Shown piece after piece: positions 13,001 to 23,372 of a stretch of 64,000 nt of DNA. How positions within the stretch are numbered: the stretch's first letter is position 1; each line of letters starts with the position of its first letter. This stretch comes from Cubamyces lactineus (Eukaryota; Basidiomycota; Agaricomycetes; Polyporales; Polyporaceae), in the NCBI GenBank assembly GCA_022376465.1, contig JACDTU010000010.1:1-64000 (forward strand), read 5' to 3'. The notes below the pieces were generated by a model. That model did not search any database. It worked only from the letters and a program-made list of their open reading frames with translations, and was not told the origin of the DNA. The translations under genes were made by a program, and so were the position numbers.

Positions 13001-13335
13001 GTACCAGACTTGGACCTGGTAGCGGCGGTGTTGGATCGCTTGAGGACGGGGTGAGCTGGAGTGACGTCGCGTGCAGCATAGTAGCCCTCGGAGAGGTTGA
13101 AAGACTCTGTCTCGGAGTCGAAGGTGAGCTTCTCTGCTTGAGAGGCGGGATGAGATGTGAGAGTGGCGGTGGGAGAGTAGGAGGCGGATCGTTCAAGGCG
13201 GCTGATACTGGAGCGTTGGGAGGTATAGTCCTCGGTAAGAGACTGTTCGGAGGGAGTGAGACGCTTCCTTTGTTTCTTGCCGAAGAAAGGCAAGCACATA
13301 GGAGGAGGAGGCGGTGGCGGAGGCGGGGGAGGCAT
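10058..13335 (-). CDS. AMPP: Xaa-Pro aminopeptidase P with long N-terminal extension
   Basis: Cytosolic metallopeptidase that removes the N-terminal residue ahead of proline. Twelve exons: 13335-12476, 12424-12350, 12298-11799, 11745-11534, 11483-11171, 11113-11047, 10991-10880, 10822-10724, 10674-10560, 10499-10441, 10382-10263, 10201-10058 (2676 nt, 891 aa, all phases fit). The creatinase N-domain begins about residue 266 ([14 protein letters not shown]). The metal ligands of the pita-bread fold are visible as Asp in NDSGGQY, Asp in DGTCDTTR, His in HGTGHGVG, Glu in TNEPGFY and Glu in MRIESALVV. The first 265 or so residues are low complexity: a run of eleven prolines, MCLPFFGKK, then Ser/Thr-rich sequence. 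They are absent from typical family members of about 615 aa. A shorter product from a later Met is possible, for example MCLPFF. Confidence 0.93.
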
Positions 13336-16300
13336 AGAGGAAAAGTTGGCGGGGGTATCGCGGGGAGGGATCAGATGGCGATCGTTGGAGAGAGAGAGGG
13401 AGGGAGAGATGCCTCTAGTTCTCCCTCACGCGCTTGAGGCACCTGCGGGACACGAGGCTTGGGGGAGACGACAGACGACAACAGAAGGAGGTGGAGGTGG
13501 GAGATGAACTCTGCCCCGGTCCACAAGTTTCACGCCCAGACGGAAACACACAGAAATGCTCACCTCCTCAGGCGTCTCCCCTCCTCCCGCTGGCGTGTAT
13601 TCCCGCCACGTGCTCCAATTATTCCCTATTCTGGGCATCCTCGCCTGCCCTAAACCACGGCGTCTACGCTACTCGTCCTAGTCGACTCGCACCTCATTGT
13701 CCCTCGGCGGCCCTGGGCGTAGTCACTGCAGATTCCAGATTAACATTCTCGCCTTCCTCTCTTCTCGCATACCCCGCATCCAACATACGTAGCTCCAGCC
13801 CTGAACGCTCAACGAGCTGATCAGCACCATCGGTCTAACCTCCACATTGATCTCCCCGATCAGTGCACTCACCTCGCCCTGCTTGCACCCCACAACTCTC
13901 CAGTCTCGGCGTCCGCGCCGGTCCTCGTGAATCGTCCACCAGGTCCGACCACAGGTCTCGCGCCCCGTCCACCCTATCAGCGGGCGACTCGCCCGAGGTG
14001 CACCTTCTGGATAGCTCGAATAGTACGGGCACGATCGTGTGAACCTTCGTCCGACTGCTGTCCGACGCGTCACGATGCCCCACGCAGTATTCCAGCCGCA
14101 TGCGCAGGGCTCCAATGACGAGCCCAAATGAGCTTCGACATTGTCGCGCGCCAGAATGTATCTCGAATCCTCTCTCTCAAGTCTAGACACGTACCTTCTT
14201 GCACTTGACAGCTCCGAGATATCTTCAGCCTGCCTCGAGGCTAGCGTACGATATCCGAACTCCCGCAGACGTTGGATCCTCACCTTTTGGGGCTCCAGAA
14301 ATCGTCCTACGGGGTCTGTACCGTTGCCTCTACCGGTCCTCCCAGAAAACATGCGGAAGCCGCCCGGCGTTGAGTAGATCACAAGGTTGACCAGTCACAG
14401 GCTCGCAGTCAAATGCATAGACACCGAGCTAGTTTCCAAGCCAGCAGACGCAAGTCGAGACCGGAGCTTAAGCGAGAGGCCGTCCCAACGAAGCCACTAA
14501 AACACATAGCTGAGTTCCCAAAACAATCAGATGTTCAGACATGGTGTTCATGAGGAAGCAAGCAAAGAAGAGGCGACCCGGAGATGAAGGACCAGACCGC
14601 AGCGGATAGACAGTGAATTGTGGCGCGATGCCCCCGCCAATGGTCAGGTGGGGACGTCCACGCAGCGCAGCTTCAGAAATTGTCTGCCATGCGACTCCAA
14701 TGACGACTGCAACGATATCTTAGTATCCAAGCTGTAGACGTGCCGATGACGATGAAACGCTTACCTTGCTATGACGTTAACCAGCTGAGTGCGCTCTATG
14801 ATTGTACGCTGCCAGAGCATTCCAAAGACGCGCAATACACGTCGAGTCGAAAACACTGGCAGATTCTGGTGGGACGAAGACGGTCGCAGCAGCTTTCTAT
14901 GAGCTCCAAAGCCGGCGTCTTGACGGCAGCATGGGGCCAAGGGCCCCTGCGGCATAGCTCCGAGTTCCGAGTGCATGTTGCGGAAGCCTGCATATGTCGG
15001 TCCAGCCTGTGGTAGTTTTAGGAGTCGCGGGAAAGAGAGCGAAAGATATGAATGGGTACGTACCCTTCTGTATGCAGCTCGCGATACCAGTCCTGCCACG
15101 CAGAGTGGGGGTTGCCGATCCGGGTCATTAATCTCGGGGAATCATGCCAGTGAAGGGCTTACTCTTGAATGGATGACATCGAGCCGCTGCACTGGTTGCC
15201 CGACTGACCAGTCCTTGCCATTCATTCGTACCAGCTTCAGCAGTCAGCACGCCTGTGTTTGCTGCCCACAGAATTCCAACCAAATGAGATGGCCGTAGTA
15301 TTCGGTGAGGTACAGAGAGTATGTCGGTACGCTGCCACCGAATTACGATAGTGCTGTCGTCTCAAGTCGAATACGTCGCACAGAAGAAGCGCAATGATGA
15401 TTCAACTCGAGTACCAAGCAGGTAATGCGAGAGCAGTCTGACAAGAAGTATGCGAGGGGATAGGGGAGGGAGATGAAGGTGAAGCTCGGAGCAATGGAGG
15501 CGTCATCCGAAGCCTCTCCTCGGCGCTTGTTTCGTGACAGTCTTGAGACGCGTGACACTGCGACGCGTCATGTCAGCTGACCTCTGTCACATTATCTCGT
15601 GTCACGGCGCTCTGCGAGCTGGCTCCCTAGTGAGAAACTGTGACTATCATCATCATCACGTACTTCGATTGTGCTATAACTTGTCTAAATTGTGAGGAAA
15701 TTGTGCCATAGACGTCTACACGCGCGTCTCCAAGTGGTTCATCCGGTGCGTGCTATAGTCACTACTCATCGAAACGGTAAGCCAGGAATGTACAATGCTA
15801 TCGGCCACCACCAGCGGATATGCATAAGCACATATAACGGTCTTTGGCTATTGGTCGTACAGTACTTGCAAGAGCGCGTCCACAGATGAGGGATGATGTG
15901 GCATACCTGCGCGATACGCTGCTGTTCACCACTGTATACATGTCCCAGACCGACTGGTCATCACGAATTCCTTTGCGTAAGGTTTAGACTACAGTCATGT
16001 TCGAGTCGGGAGGAGCATATTCACCCGACTACGGTCCAATGTTCATGAGACATTCCCAGCCCTACAGTCTCCTCTTGGTGCCAGGGATTTATTCGGGTAT
16101 GTCCCTGCTCCACCCTCTAGCTTCTACCGCTCTAAAACGCTCATCATTCCTGCACATTTGTCGTCACATCAGCCTTCTCGTAGATCTAGGCAACAGAGAA
16201 GCATCTCTGCCGAACTCGAGTCTTGGCGATGACTCTCGCCGCGACGACTAAAAGGGCCTATCATTGAACGCGTGCACTGTTGTCGGATTGCTTGCGGCTC

Positions 16301-17175
16301 CCAGCGTGATTTTGCGACTTCGGCGATAATTTAGGCTTCTCCAGGGAGGCTCGCTCCTCCACCTCACCATCTTGTAGGAATAGGCCCCGCTTTCTCAAGT
16401 TGCCGTGGGATAAATCCCACTCTATCATCAGTTGTGCTCACACCAGCTGGTGCACATTCTCGGAAGTCGACGCAGACTCACAGACTCAGTTCTGGCGACG
16501 TTGCATCGGGCTTAAATCGTCCACGCACATCCTCGACTCGCCTCCTGGTTCCCTGCCCTCCCATATCGTTGAGGAGAATCCTCGGTACGTCTCCCGCCCC
16601 AGCGCCCCACTCTCTGGCACTCCTCGATAGCACTGAATGCTGAGCAGCCACTTCCCACAGTTAATGTCGCATAAACGCGTCGGCCTCGATCGACGTATGA
16701 GGTACAAACCGTGCTTATTCTGGACAACGCTGCGCCTCAACGCTTCCCACTCCAGTTCCGACGCTGCAGGACGCCGCACTCGCGTCGCTCCTGCCTCGTT
16801 GGTACTTACCCGCTGCACATCTAGAAAGATGTCGCATTTGCTATCGCTCCTCGCCATCAGGGCCCTCGCCGTATCACCACGCACGACATACAGTCCTGCA
16901 CCACGGCCGAGGGTGATTGCCCAAGCTTCTCGCGACATTCCTCCGGTGCCGCTTCGCGAATCGCGGAGCCTATGCGTCCTCATGTGCGCCGTGCGCGACG
17001 ATAAAACCAGACTGCGCCCGCAAGAGGGCTGCTATTCCTCTGCCTGACGGTGACAAGGAAGGACTCCTGGGCTCTCTTGCGTCTCTGTCTTCCTTCCTCA
17101 CGCCTACGTGTCAACCGCGTTCGAGCCTGGAATATCTTCGACGACCATTCGCGGATCACTGACGCTTACGACAAG
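13336..17175. other. 3.8-kb tract without a supported gene; possible unrecognised or decayed ORFs
   Basis: Contains the AMPP promoter at its left end. Minus-strand open stretches at 13723-14382 (219 codons), about 14400-14760 (a hydrophobic stretch around IAVVIGVAWQTISEAALRG) and 14761-15099 look partly protein-like, but I could not join them into a credible gene or match a family. 15300-17175 has no supported coding signal on either strand and should contain the sugar transporter promoter at its right end. It could hold a lineage-specific or decayed gene. Confidence 0.4.
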
Positions 17176-20084
17176 ATGGGTGGACCTGCGGCAGTAGCTG
17201 GCAGTGACGCTCAGGGATATGCGCACCTTATTGACCGTTCGAGACCTTGGTGGAAGAATACGAGGATGATCAAACTCAACCTGTGCATCGCCCTCTTGTG
17301 CGTCCACTTCCTACGCGTATGCTTGTTCTACGGGGGACATATATCATTACGACTAGGCTGATCACGTCGACGACGAACGGTTACGATGGGAGTATGATGA
17401 GTACGTAGGCAAACCGCTACGCGCTTTCCCATCATTTATTGAGGGTCACAGACGGATTGCAGTCGTTGCCTCAATGGAACGACGCTTTCAACCATCCTAA
17501 CGGCGGAAAGGTGATGCTCTCGTCGACGACTTCCTGTCTTCCTGACTGACCAACCCACGCAGCTCGGGCTACTCAGCGCCATCCAGGTGAGCTCTCTAAC
17601 ATCGACCCACGTCACAGAATGTTCACAGTATCCCAAGAACATCGGCTCCGTCGCCGCATATCCCTTCTCGCCGTACGTATCCGACGGCCTGGGCCGGCGC
17701 TCAGCGGTGCTGCTTGGTGCCGTCATCATGTGCATCGCTACGGTCCTCCAAACCGCATCGCATTCCGTAGGCATGTTCATCGGCGCACGGTAAGAGTTCC
17801 GACCTCCTCTAATTCTCGAGTCGTCGGTCCGTTCATTCGCGAGTCCCCTCCCACAGCTTCTTGATCGGCTTCGGGCTAACATTCGCCGCGGCGGCGGCCC
17901 CGGTTCTGATCACGGAAATCGCCTACCCAACGCAGCGCGGGCCTGCAACTTCGCTGTATAACACCTTGTGGTGCGTAGATCCCTCGGTACGAGTGCTTCC
18001 TCTTCTCACGGAAATTTGCAGGTTCCTCGGGAGCATTATGTGAGTCGCGGCCCGTTCGCCGTGGCGAGTGTTACTGACCTTCGGCGCCCCATCGCCGCGA
18101 CAGAGCTGCATGGACGGTAGGTAGAAGGAAAGCCTCTTGTAGACCGTGGACTGACGTGCGTGCAGACCTTTGGCACGTTCCATGTCCCGACGAGCTGGTC
18201 GTGGAGGATCCCGTCCGCTATCCAGGCCCTTCCATCAGTGATCCAAGTATGCCTCGTCTGGTTCATCCCCGAGTCTCCACGTTGGCTCTGCTCGAAGGGC
18301 AGGTGCGTCTCGCTCCATACAGTACGTGGAAACAGATATAAGAACCAACGGCCATGACAGGGAGGAACAAGCCCTCAGAGTCCTCGCTTACTATCACGCT
18401 GACGGCAACAAGTAATACCGTCCCTCTCTCATGAGTAGTTTGCGGTGCTGACGCCAGCCCAAGGAACGATCCCCTCGTTGAGTACGAGTTTGAGGAGATC
18501 CGCGCCGCTATCAAGTTCGACCGCGAAGTGGCATCGAACGTAGGATGGATGAGCTTTGTCAAGACCCCCGGGAACAGGCGGCGGCTACGAATCATGATCG
18601 CCATCGCGTTCTTCTCTCAGTGGTCCGGGAACAATCTCATGTACGTTGCATACTTCGTCGCCATATCCTGCATGTACTGACCTGTCTGTGCAGTTCATAC
18701 TGTATGCTCTCTCCGCTGCGGCTGGCACGGTACCGCCACTGACTTTGGTCTTCCTAGACATGAACAAGATCTTCAATTCCATTGGCAGTAAGCTTCACCT
18801 CTTGGTCTCCCTCGAAAGCGATGTACTGACGAGTTGCTAGTAACCGACCCCACGACACAGTTACTCATTGTAAGTGCGAGAATGTTTACCACGAACATAA
18901 GCCGAACGATTGCCTGTAGAACGGCTGCCTCAACATCTACAACTTTATCATCGCCATCGTCGCTGGATTGCTCTGTGACAAGATCGGACGACGGCCCCTG
19001 TTCATCGTGTCTACTATTGGTACGTCCCGGCTCCGTGCATGCTATTAGTGAGCACCACGCTGACATCGTGTGGTAGGCATGTTCGTCTTCTGGGTCCTTC
19101 AAACGGCATGCTTCGCTCTGTACTCTGTCAAGGGCGATATTGCTGCGGCGCATACCTTTATTGCGATGATCTGTGAGCTGCCCTTTGACTGCATTCTCTC
19201 GTGCGCTTACGGACTGTCTTTGTCAAGTCTTGTTCTACGGCTTCTGTGAGTACATTTTCGTTCCCTGTAAGCGAATGGTTGGCTGACAGTGGTTCTCTAT
19301 AGATGACGTGCGTCGAGCTCACACTGAATGCTTGAGCCATGCTCACATGCCACGCAGATTGCGTATACACCTCTGATCGTTGCGTAAGTCCCGAGCCTGC
19401 TGCTTCTTGACGTGATATGACATTGACAGCCTTTCCATCACCAGGTACACTGTCGAGATCCTACCGTTCCCACTCCGTGCGAAGGGGTTCACGATCTTCA
19501 ACTTCGCGTTGTCCTTGTCCTTGATTTTCAACCAGTAATCTCACTGATATGTTTGTCCTTCCATCGCTCACCCGTGCCCATCAATAGATATGTCAACCCC
19601 ATCGCCTTGAAAGCGTGCGTGTTCGGTTATATTGTATCCGTGAAGTGCACACTGACGGAGCCATTACTCTCAGGCTCGGATGGAAGTACTATGTAAGGGG
19701 TGGTGCTCCCGTGAAATATCCAGTATCTTCTAACGCCGCCGCTTCGCAGATTGTCTATGTGTGCTGGCTTGCTTTCGAGGCATGCTTCATCATCCGTTAC
19801 CTCATCGAGACCAAAGGGGTAAGCGCATTGTCGCATGGCCTCTTGCTCGCTTACTGAATCCTTGTGCGTCTAGCGTACGCTTGAGGAAACAGCAGCGTAA
19901 GTTTAGACTGACGCCTTGATGGAGTGCAGTGGTGTCTCATATGATATTGTACAGGCTCTTCGATGGCGAGGACAACGCGGACCATCTCGCCGAGCACGCC
20001 GCAGTCAACGCTGGGATCGTAGACAGCCACTCAGATCGCGAGAAGGCGTCATCAGAGGATATTATTGAAGAGGTCAAGATATGA
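17176..20084 (+). CDS. MFS sugar transporter (hexose/lactose permease-like), about 25 exons
   Basis: Twelve-helix sugar porter of the plasma membrane. About 25 exons, from 17176-17297 and 17357-17400 to 19874-19896 and 19955-20084, sum to 1581 nt (526 aa) with every phase consistent. Family marks are DGLGRRSAVLLGA (loop 2-3), PESPRWL, DKIGRRPLFIVST and the exit motif ETKGRTLEETA. The N-terminus is short and cytosolic (MGGPAAVAGSD). The gene is extremely fragmented, with exons of 5 nt (19303-19307), 8 nt (18694-18701), 13 nt (18104-18116) and 18 nt (18022-18039, 19228-19245). Substrate cannot be read from the sequence; the closest remembered relatives are annotated as lactose permease or hexose transporter. 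The Met at 17176 is preferred because the sequence upstream in frame is not transporter-like. Confidence 0.93.
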
Positions 20085-20525
20085 AGTGGAGTGCCAAGGA
20101 GGACGTACCGACGAACACCAGCCCCGGTTGGATGCTGTATTTGTAACGACGCAGACGCTGCTTCCCACCACATGTCTCGATGCGCGTTCCGACTCGGATT
20201 CTTGCATAGTATATATTCATCAATGTAGAGTACCCACGATGTCCGCACCATGACGAAACAAACGGAATATTTGGATGCTTGCGCAAGATCCGGGGATACG
20301 TTCCTAATCCCGCTGCCCAAAAGCAGGAGCGAGTGCCTTTGTTGTGGTCTGTTTGCGAGCTGTGGCTGCAAATTCTGGCGGGGATAACTTGAGCTGGGCT
20401 GGCCGGTCGGTGACTCCGAGCTCGTCCTTCGTGTTTGCTGTTCATCTGCTCGTCGCCGGGAGCGTCGCTGTCGCTGTTGTCGCCGTCGTCGCCTGTACTC
20501 TGTCCTCTGCTTTTACTTGTTCAAA
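20085..20525. other. Intergenic between the sugar transporter and GGC1
   Basis: 441 bp between two co-oriented genes. A pyrimidine-rich stretch with ctgtcgctgttgtcgccgtc-type repeats lies just before the GGC1 start at about 20440-20520. No RNA gene seen. Confidence 0.5.
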
Positions 20526-21772
20526 ATGTCGCCCACGATCAATGTTAAAGGTAGTGACTCGGGTGCAGCTCGTGTCCTTGGCTCGGGTGCCTCAGGTGCG
20601 CACTATCCCCCTCTTGTCCGAGCACGGCAATGAACGTGAGCATAACTCTCAGGTATTGCTGAGCTGCTGCTCTTCCATCCCGTGGACACAATCGCGAAGC
20701 GGTTGATGAGCAACAAGTCCAAGGTTCGTCCACAACGTCAAAGCCATGGCCTTGAGTGAATCGCACGACCTACTTCTTCCTTGCAGGTGTCGCTCTCTAC
20801 CCTCTCTCCTATCATCTTCAAGGAGTACGCGACAGCACCCCTTGGTCGCCGGCTACTCTCCCTCTTCCCTGGTCTTGGCTACGCGGCGGGCTACAAGGTC
20901 ACGCAGCGGATATACAAGTACGGCGGGCAGCCGTGGTTCAACGACATCCTATCGAAGAACTACAAGGATAGCTTCACAAATGCGTTCGGCGAGCGCAAGG
21001 GCAAGATGGTCATGCAGGCGACGGCTGGCAGGTATGTTGAGGACGCGTTCATAGCGTGTCGGTTTTACTCACCTCGCCCCTTAGCTTGACGGGTATTGGT
21101 GAAGTCGTCAGTACTTGAATATTATTCCCCAGAGAACAGCAGTAGCTGAAGGTTCTGCGTAGGTCCTCCTTCCCCTCGATGCCCTCAAAATCAAGCGTCA
21201 GGTGAACCCTGAGGCGTTCCGTGGCCGTGGTGTCGTCCGTATCTTCCTCGAGGAGGGCACCACTCTCTACCGTGGCTGGGGCTGGACGATGGCGCGGAAT
21301 GCTCCTGGTAGTTTCGCAGTACGTCTCCAACTTCCGCGACATAGCCGGAGGCGCTCTAACTCCGTTCTCGCGTAGCTGTTCGGTGCTTCCGCGGTGACGA
21401 AGGAATATCTCTTCGGCATCCAGGACTACCACAAGGCGACCTGGGGCCAGAACTTCGTCGCTTCCGTTGCCGGTGCCGTCGCGTCCATCACCGTCGCCGC
21501 GCCCCTGGACACGATTAAGACGCGTATCCAGAACGCGAACTTCGAGAGCAAGGTCAGCGGGTTCACCGTGGTCAAGGACCTCCTCAAAAACGAGGGCCCC
21601 ACCGCCCTCTTCAAGGGTCTGACACCGAAGGTTCGTCGTATAGTCAATCACGGCATCATGAAGACGACTGACTGTGCACCTATCACCGCAGATCCTCGTC
21701 GTGGGCCCGAAGCTGGTATTCAGCTACACGCTTGCGCAGTCGCTCATTCCCTGGTTCTCGAAATACGTATGA
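20526..21772 (+). CDS. GGC1: Mitochondrial GTP/GDP carrier Ggc1/Yhm1
   Basis: Inner-membrane carrier that exchanges cytosolic GTP for matrix GDP and is linked in yeast to mitochondrial DNA and iron homeostasis. Seven exons: 20526-20595, 20653-20723, 20787-21031, 21085-21106, 21163-21318, 21376-21630, 21692-21772 (900 nt, 299 aa, phases fit). Three carrier signatures, one per repeat, are seen: HPVDTIAKRLM, LPLDALKIKRQ and APLDTIKTRIQ. It matches recalled yeast Ggc1 over its whole length, including SLFPGLGYAAGYKVTQRIYK, RGWGWTMARNAPGSFALFG and LKNEGPTALFKGLTPK. Exon 4 is only 22 nt. Convergent with SNX3. Confidence 0.95.
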
Positions 21773-22116
21773 TTCATTTAGGGTTATCATAGACATCTTA
21801 CCGTATACTTGCATACTTGTAATCCTGCTCTCCCCACCCGCGTGCTATGCGTCTTACAATCTAGAGTCTAGACATGCACGTATCCCTGCTCATTCTTGGA
21901 GTGCACTTTAGAAAGCTTGACCGCTAATGCGTCTCCGCAGCTTGATCACCACACTCGAAGGCGCTCAGGTTGAGTCATGGCAAGCGCATCGGATTCGTAA
22001 GAGTAAAAGACATACAACGTGGGTGAACAGAGCGTAAGAGAGGAAGAGAAACAGTCATCAGCATAATGAGATAGAGAAGTCCGGATCCGGGTCCAACGGT
22101 GCTGGGCGTGCAGAGC

Positions 22117-22890
22117 TTACTGCCACTGCGACTTGTCCCATGCCGGATCTTGCAGGAACGCACAGAGGACCTTGCTGCCCGTCTAGCCACCCTCGTGTGT
22201 CAGCACCATCTCCTCCCGCTCTCGGCCTTTCCAAATGACTGGTACTTACCTGGAGAAGCGGGTGTCCCGCGACGATGGTGAGGAACCGCTCGAGGCCCTC
22301 ACGGCGAGCCTCGATGACCTCGTCCGAGAAGCGGTTCGTGAAGACCTTCCCGGGGAGAGGCGGGATGTTCACGCGCGTTGACTCGCGCTCGAGGATGTCC
22401 CGGAAGGCCTCAAAGTCAGAGTAGCGGCGGCGCACGACAGAGTGGCGGAGCTTGAACGCGGGGATGTTCGTCTGTCATATCGTCCGCGGGACAGCCGGTA
22501 GAGTGTAGGATGTGGATGAGTATGTCTGAAGTGGGGCGTGGGCACGAGATGTAGAAGAGTGCGCACCTTGCACACGATCTCGTAGTCGGTGTACATCTTT
22601 CGTCCGAACCCTGTACCAATCCCCGGGGACACACGTTCAGTCCCAAGGTTCAGCAGACAATTACACGCCCGAGATGAACATACCGTGCGTCTGCGGATTG
22701 CGCACTTCAATCTCCAGGAAGCTCTCCGGCACGCTATACATTTCCTCGATCTACAAAACGCAGTACAGACGGTCGGTCCTCGATTGTGGCTTCTTCACGC
22801 AGCGCCATCACGTACAGTCTGTTCGCGCCCACCAAGGCGGGGCTCATCAAACACGCTCGCGCGCGCAAAAGGAGACACAGTCGTCGTCAT
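22117..22890 (-). CDS. SNX3: Sorting nexin 3 (Snx3/Grd19), PX domain
   Basis: PI3P-binding cargo adaptor that works with retromer on endosomes. Five exons: 22890-22816, 22750-22684, 22610-22567, 22471-22250, 22182-22117 (474 nt, 157 aa, phases fit). The single PX domain covers residues about 28-145: the entry strand [18 protein letters not shown], the phosphoinositide-binding [14 protein letters not shown], the proline loop IPPLPGKVF and [19 protein letters not shown]. The C-terminus is short (PAWDKSQWQ). Size and domain layout fit yeast Grd19 (about 162 aa). The start Met gives [20 protein letters not shown], the usual short acidic lead-in of the family. Confidence 0.95.
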
Positions 22891-23372
22891 CGTAGTAAGC
22901 AGACAAGGAGCAGACGGGGAGACGGGGGCGGTAGAGAGGAAGGTGGTGGTGGTGATAGTCGAACGGAGAGCGTCAACTGGGCCAGGAACCTCTCCTCGGC
23001 AATTACGCCCCCGTAGACGCCCACCGCATAGTAGCCTCAAGACTCCAGCTGAACGTTCCAGATCAAGTCATACAATTTGTACATATCGTTCAAATGTGAG
23101 GAGTACATAGGAAACATAGATACTGGAACATCAGTTGTGGTACGTAGGCATAAATCCAAGCACGAGCCGTTAGCAGCAAATATAGATACCGCGGTGTACA
23201 TGGCCGTTGTGGCAATCTACCAGTACGGAGTAGCGCTGTCTTCAACTTGTAGATATGGGCAGAGTCCGTGATGGGTAATGGTACATTTTAGAATCCTAGA
23301 TTGCACTTTCTATGACACACAAGCACGTCAGAACAGATCCAACTCAACATAGAACAGAGTAACACTCACAAA
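22891..23372. other. Intergenic: SNX3 promoter and 3' side of the Arg/Pro-rich gene
   Basis: 482 bp with no supported coding sequence. It is AT-richer than its neighbours in 23060-23370, as expected for UTR and terminator sequence. A (ggt)-rich stretch lies near 22940. Confidence 0.5.

Noticed and set aside
16486..16983. 165-codon minus-strand open frame left of the sugar transporter
   Set aside because: No recognisable motif, no plausible neighbouring exons and Arg-rich composition typical of chance frames in GC-rich DNA.
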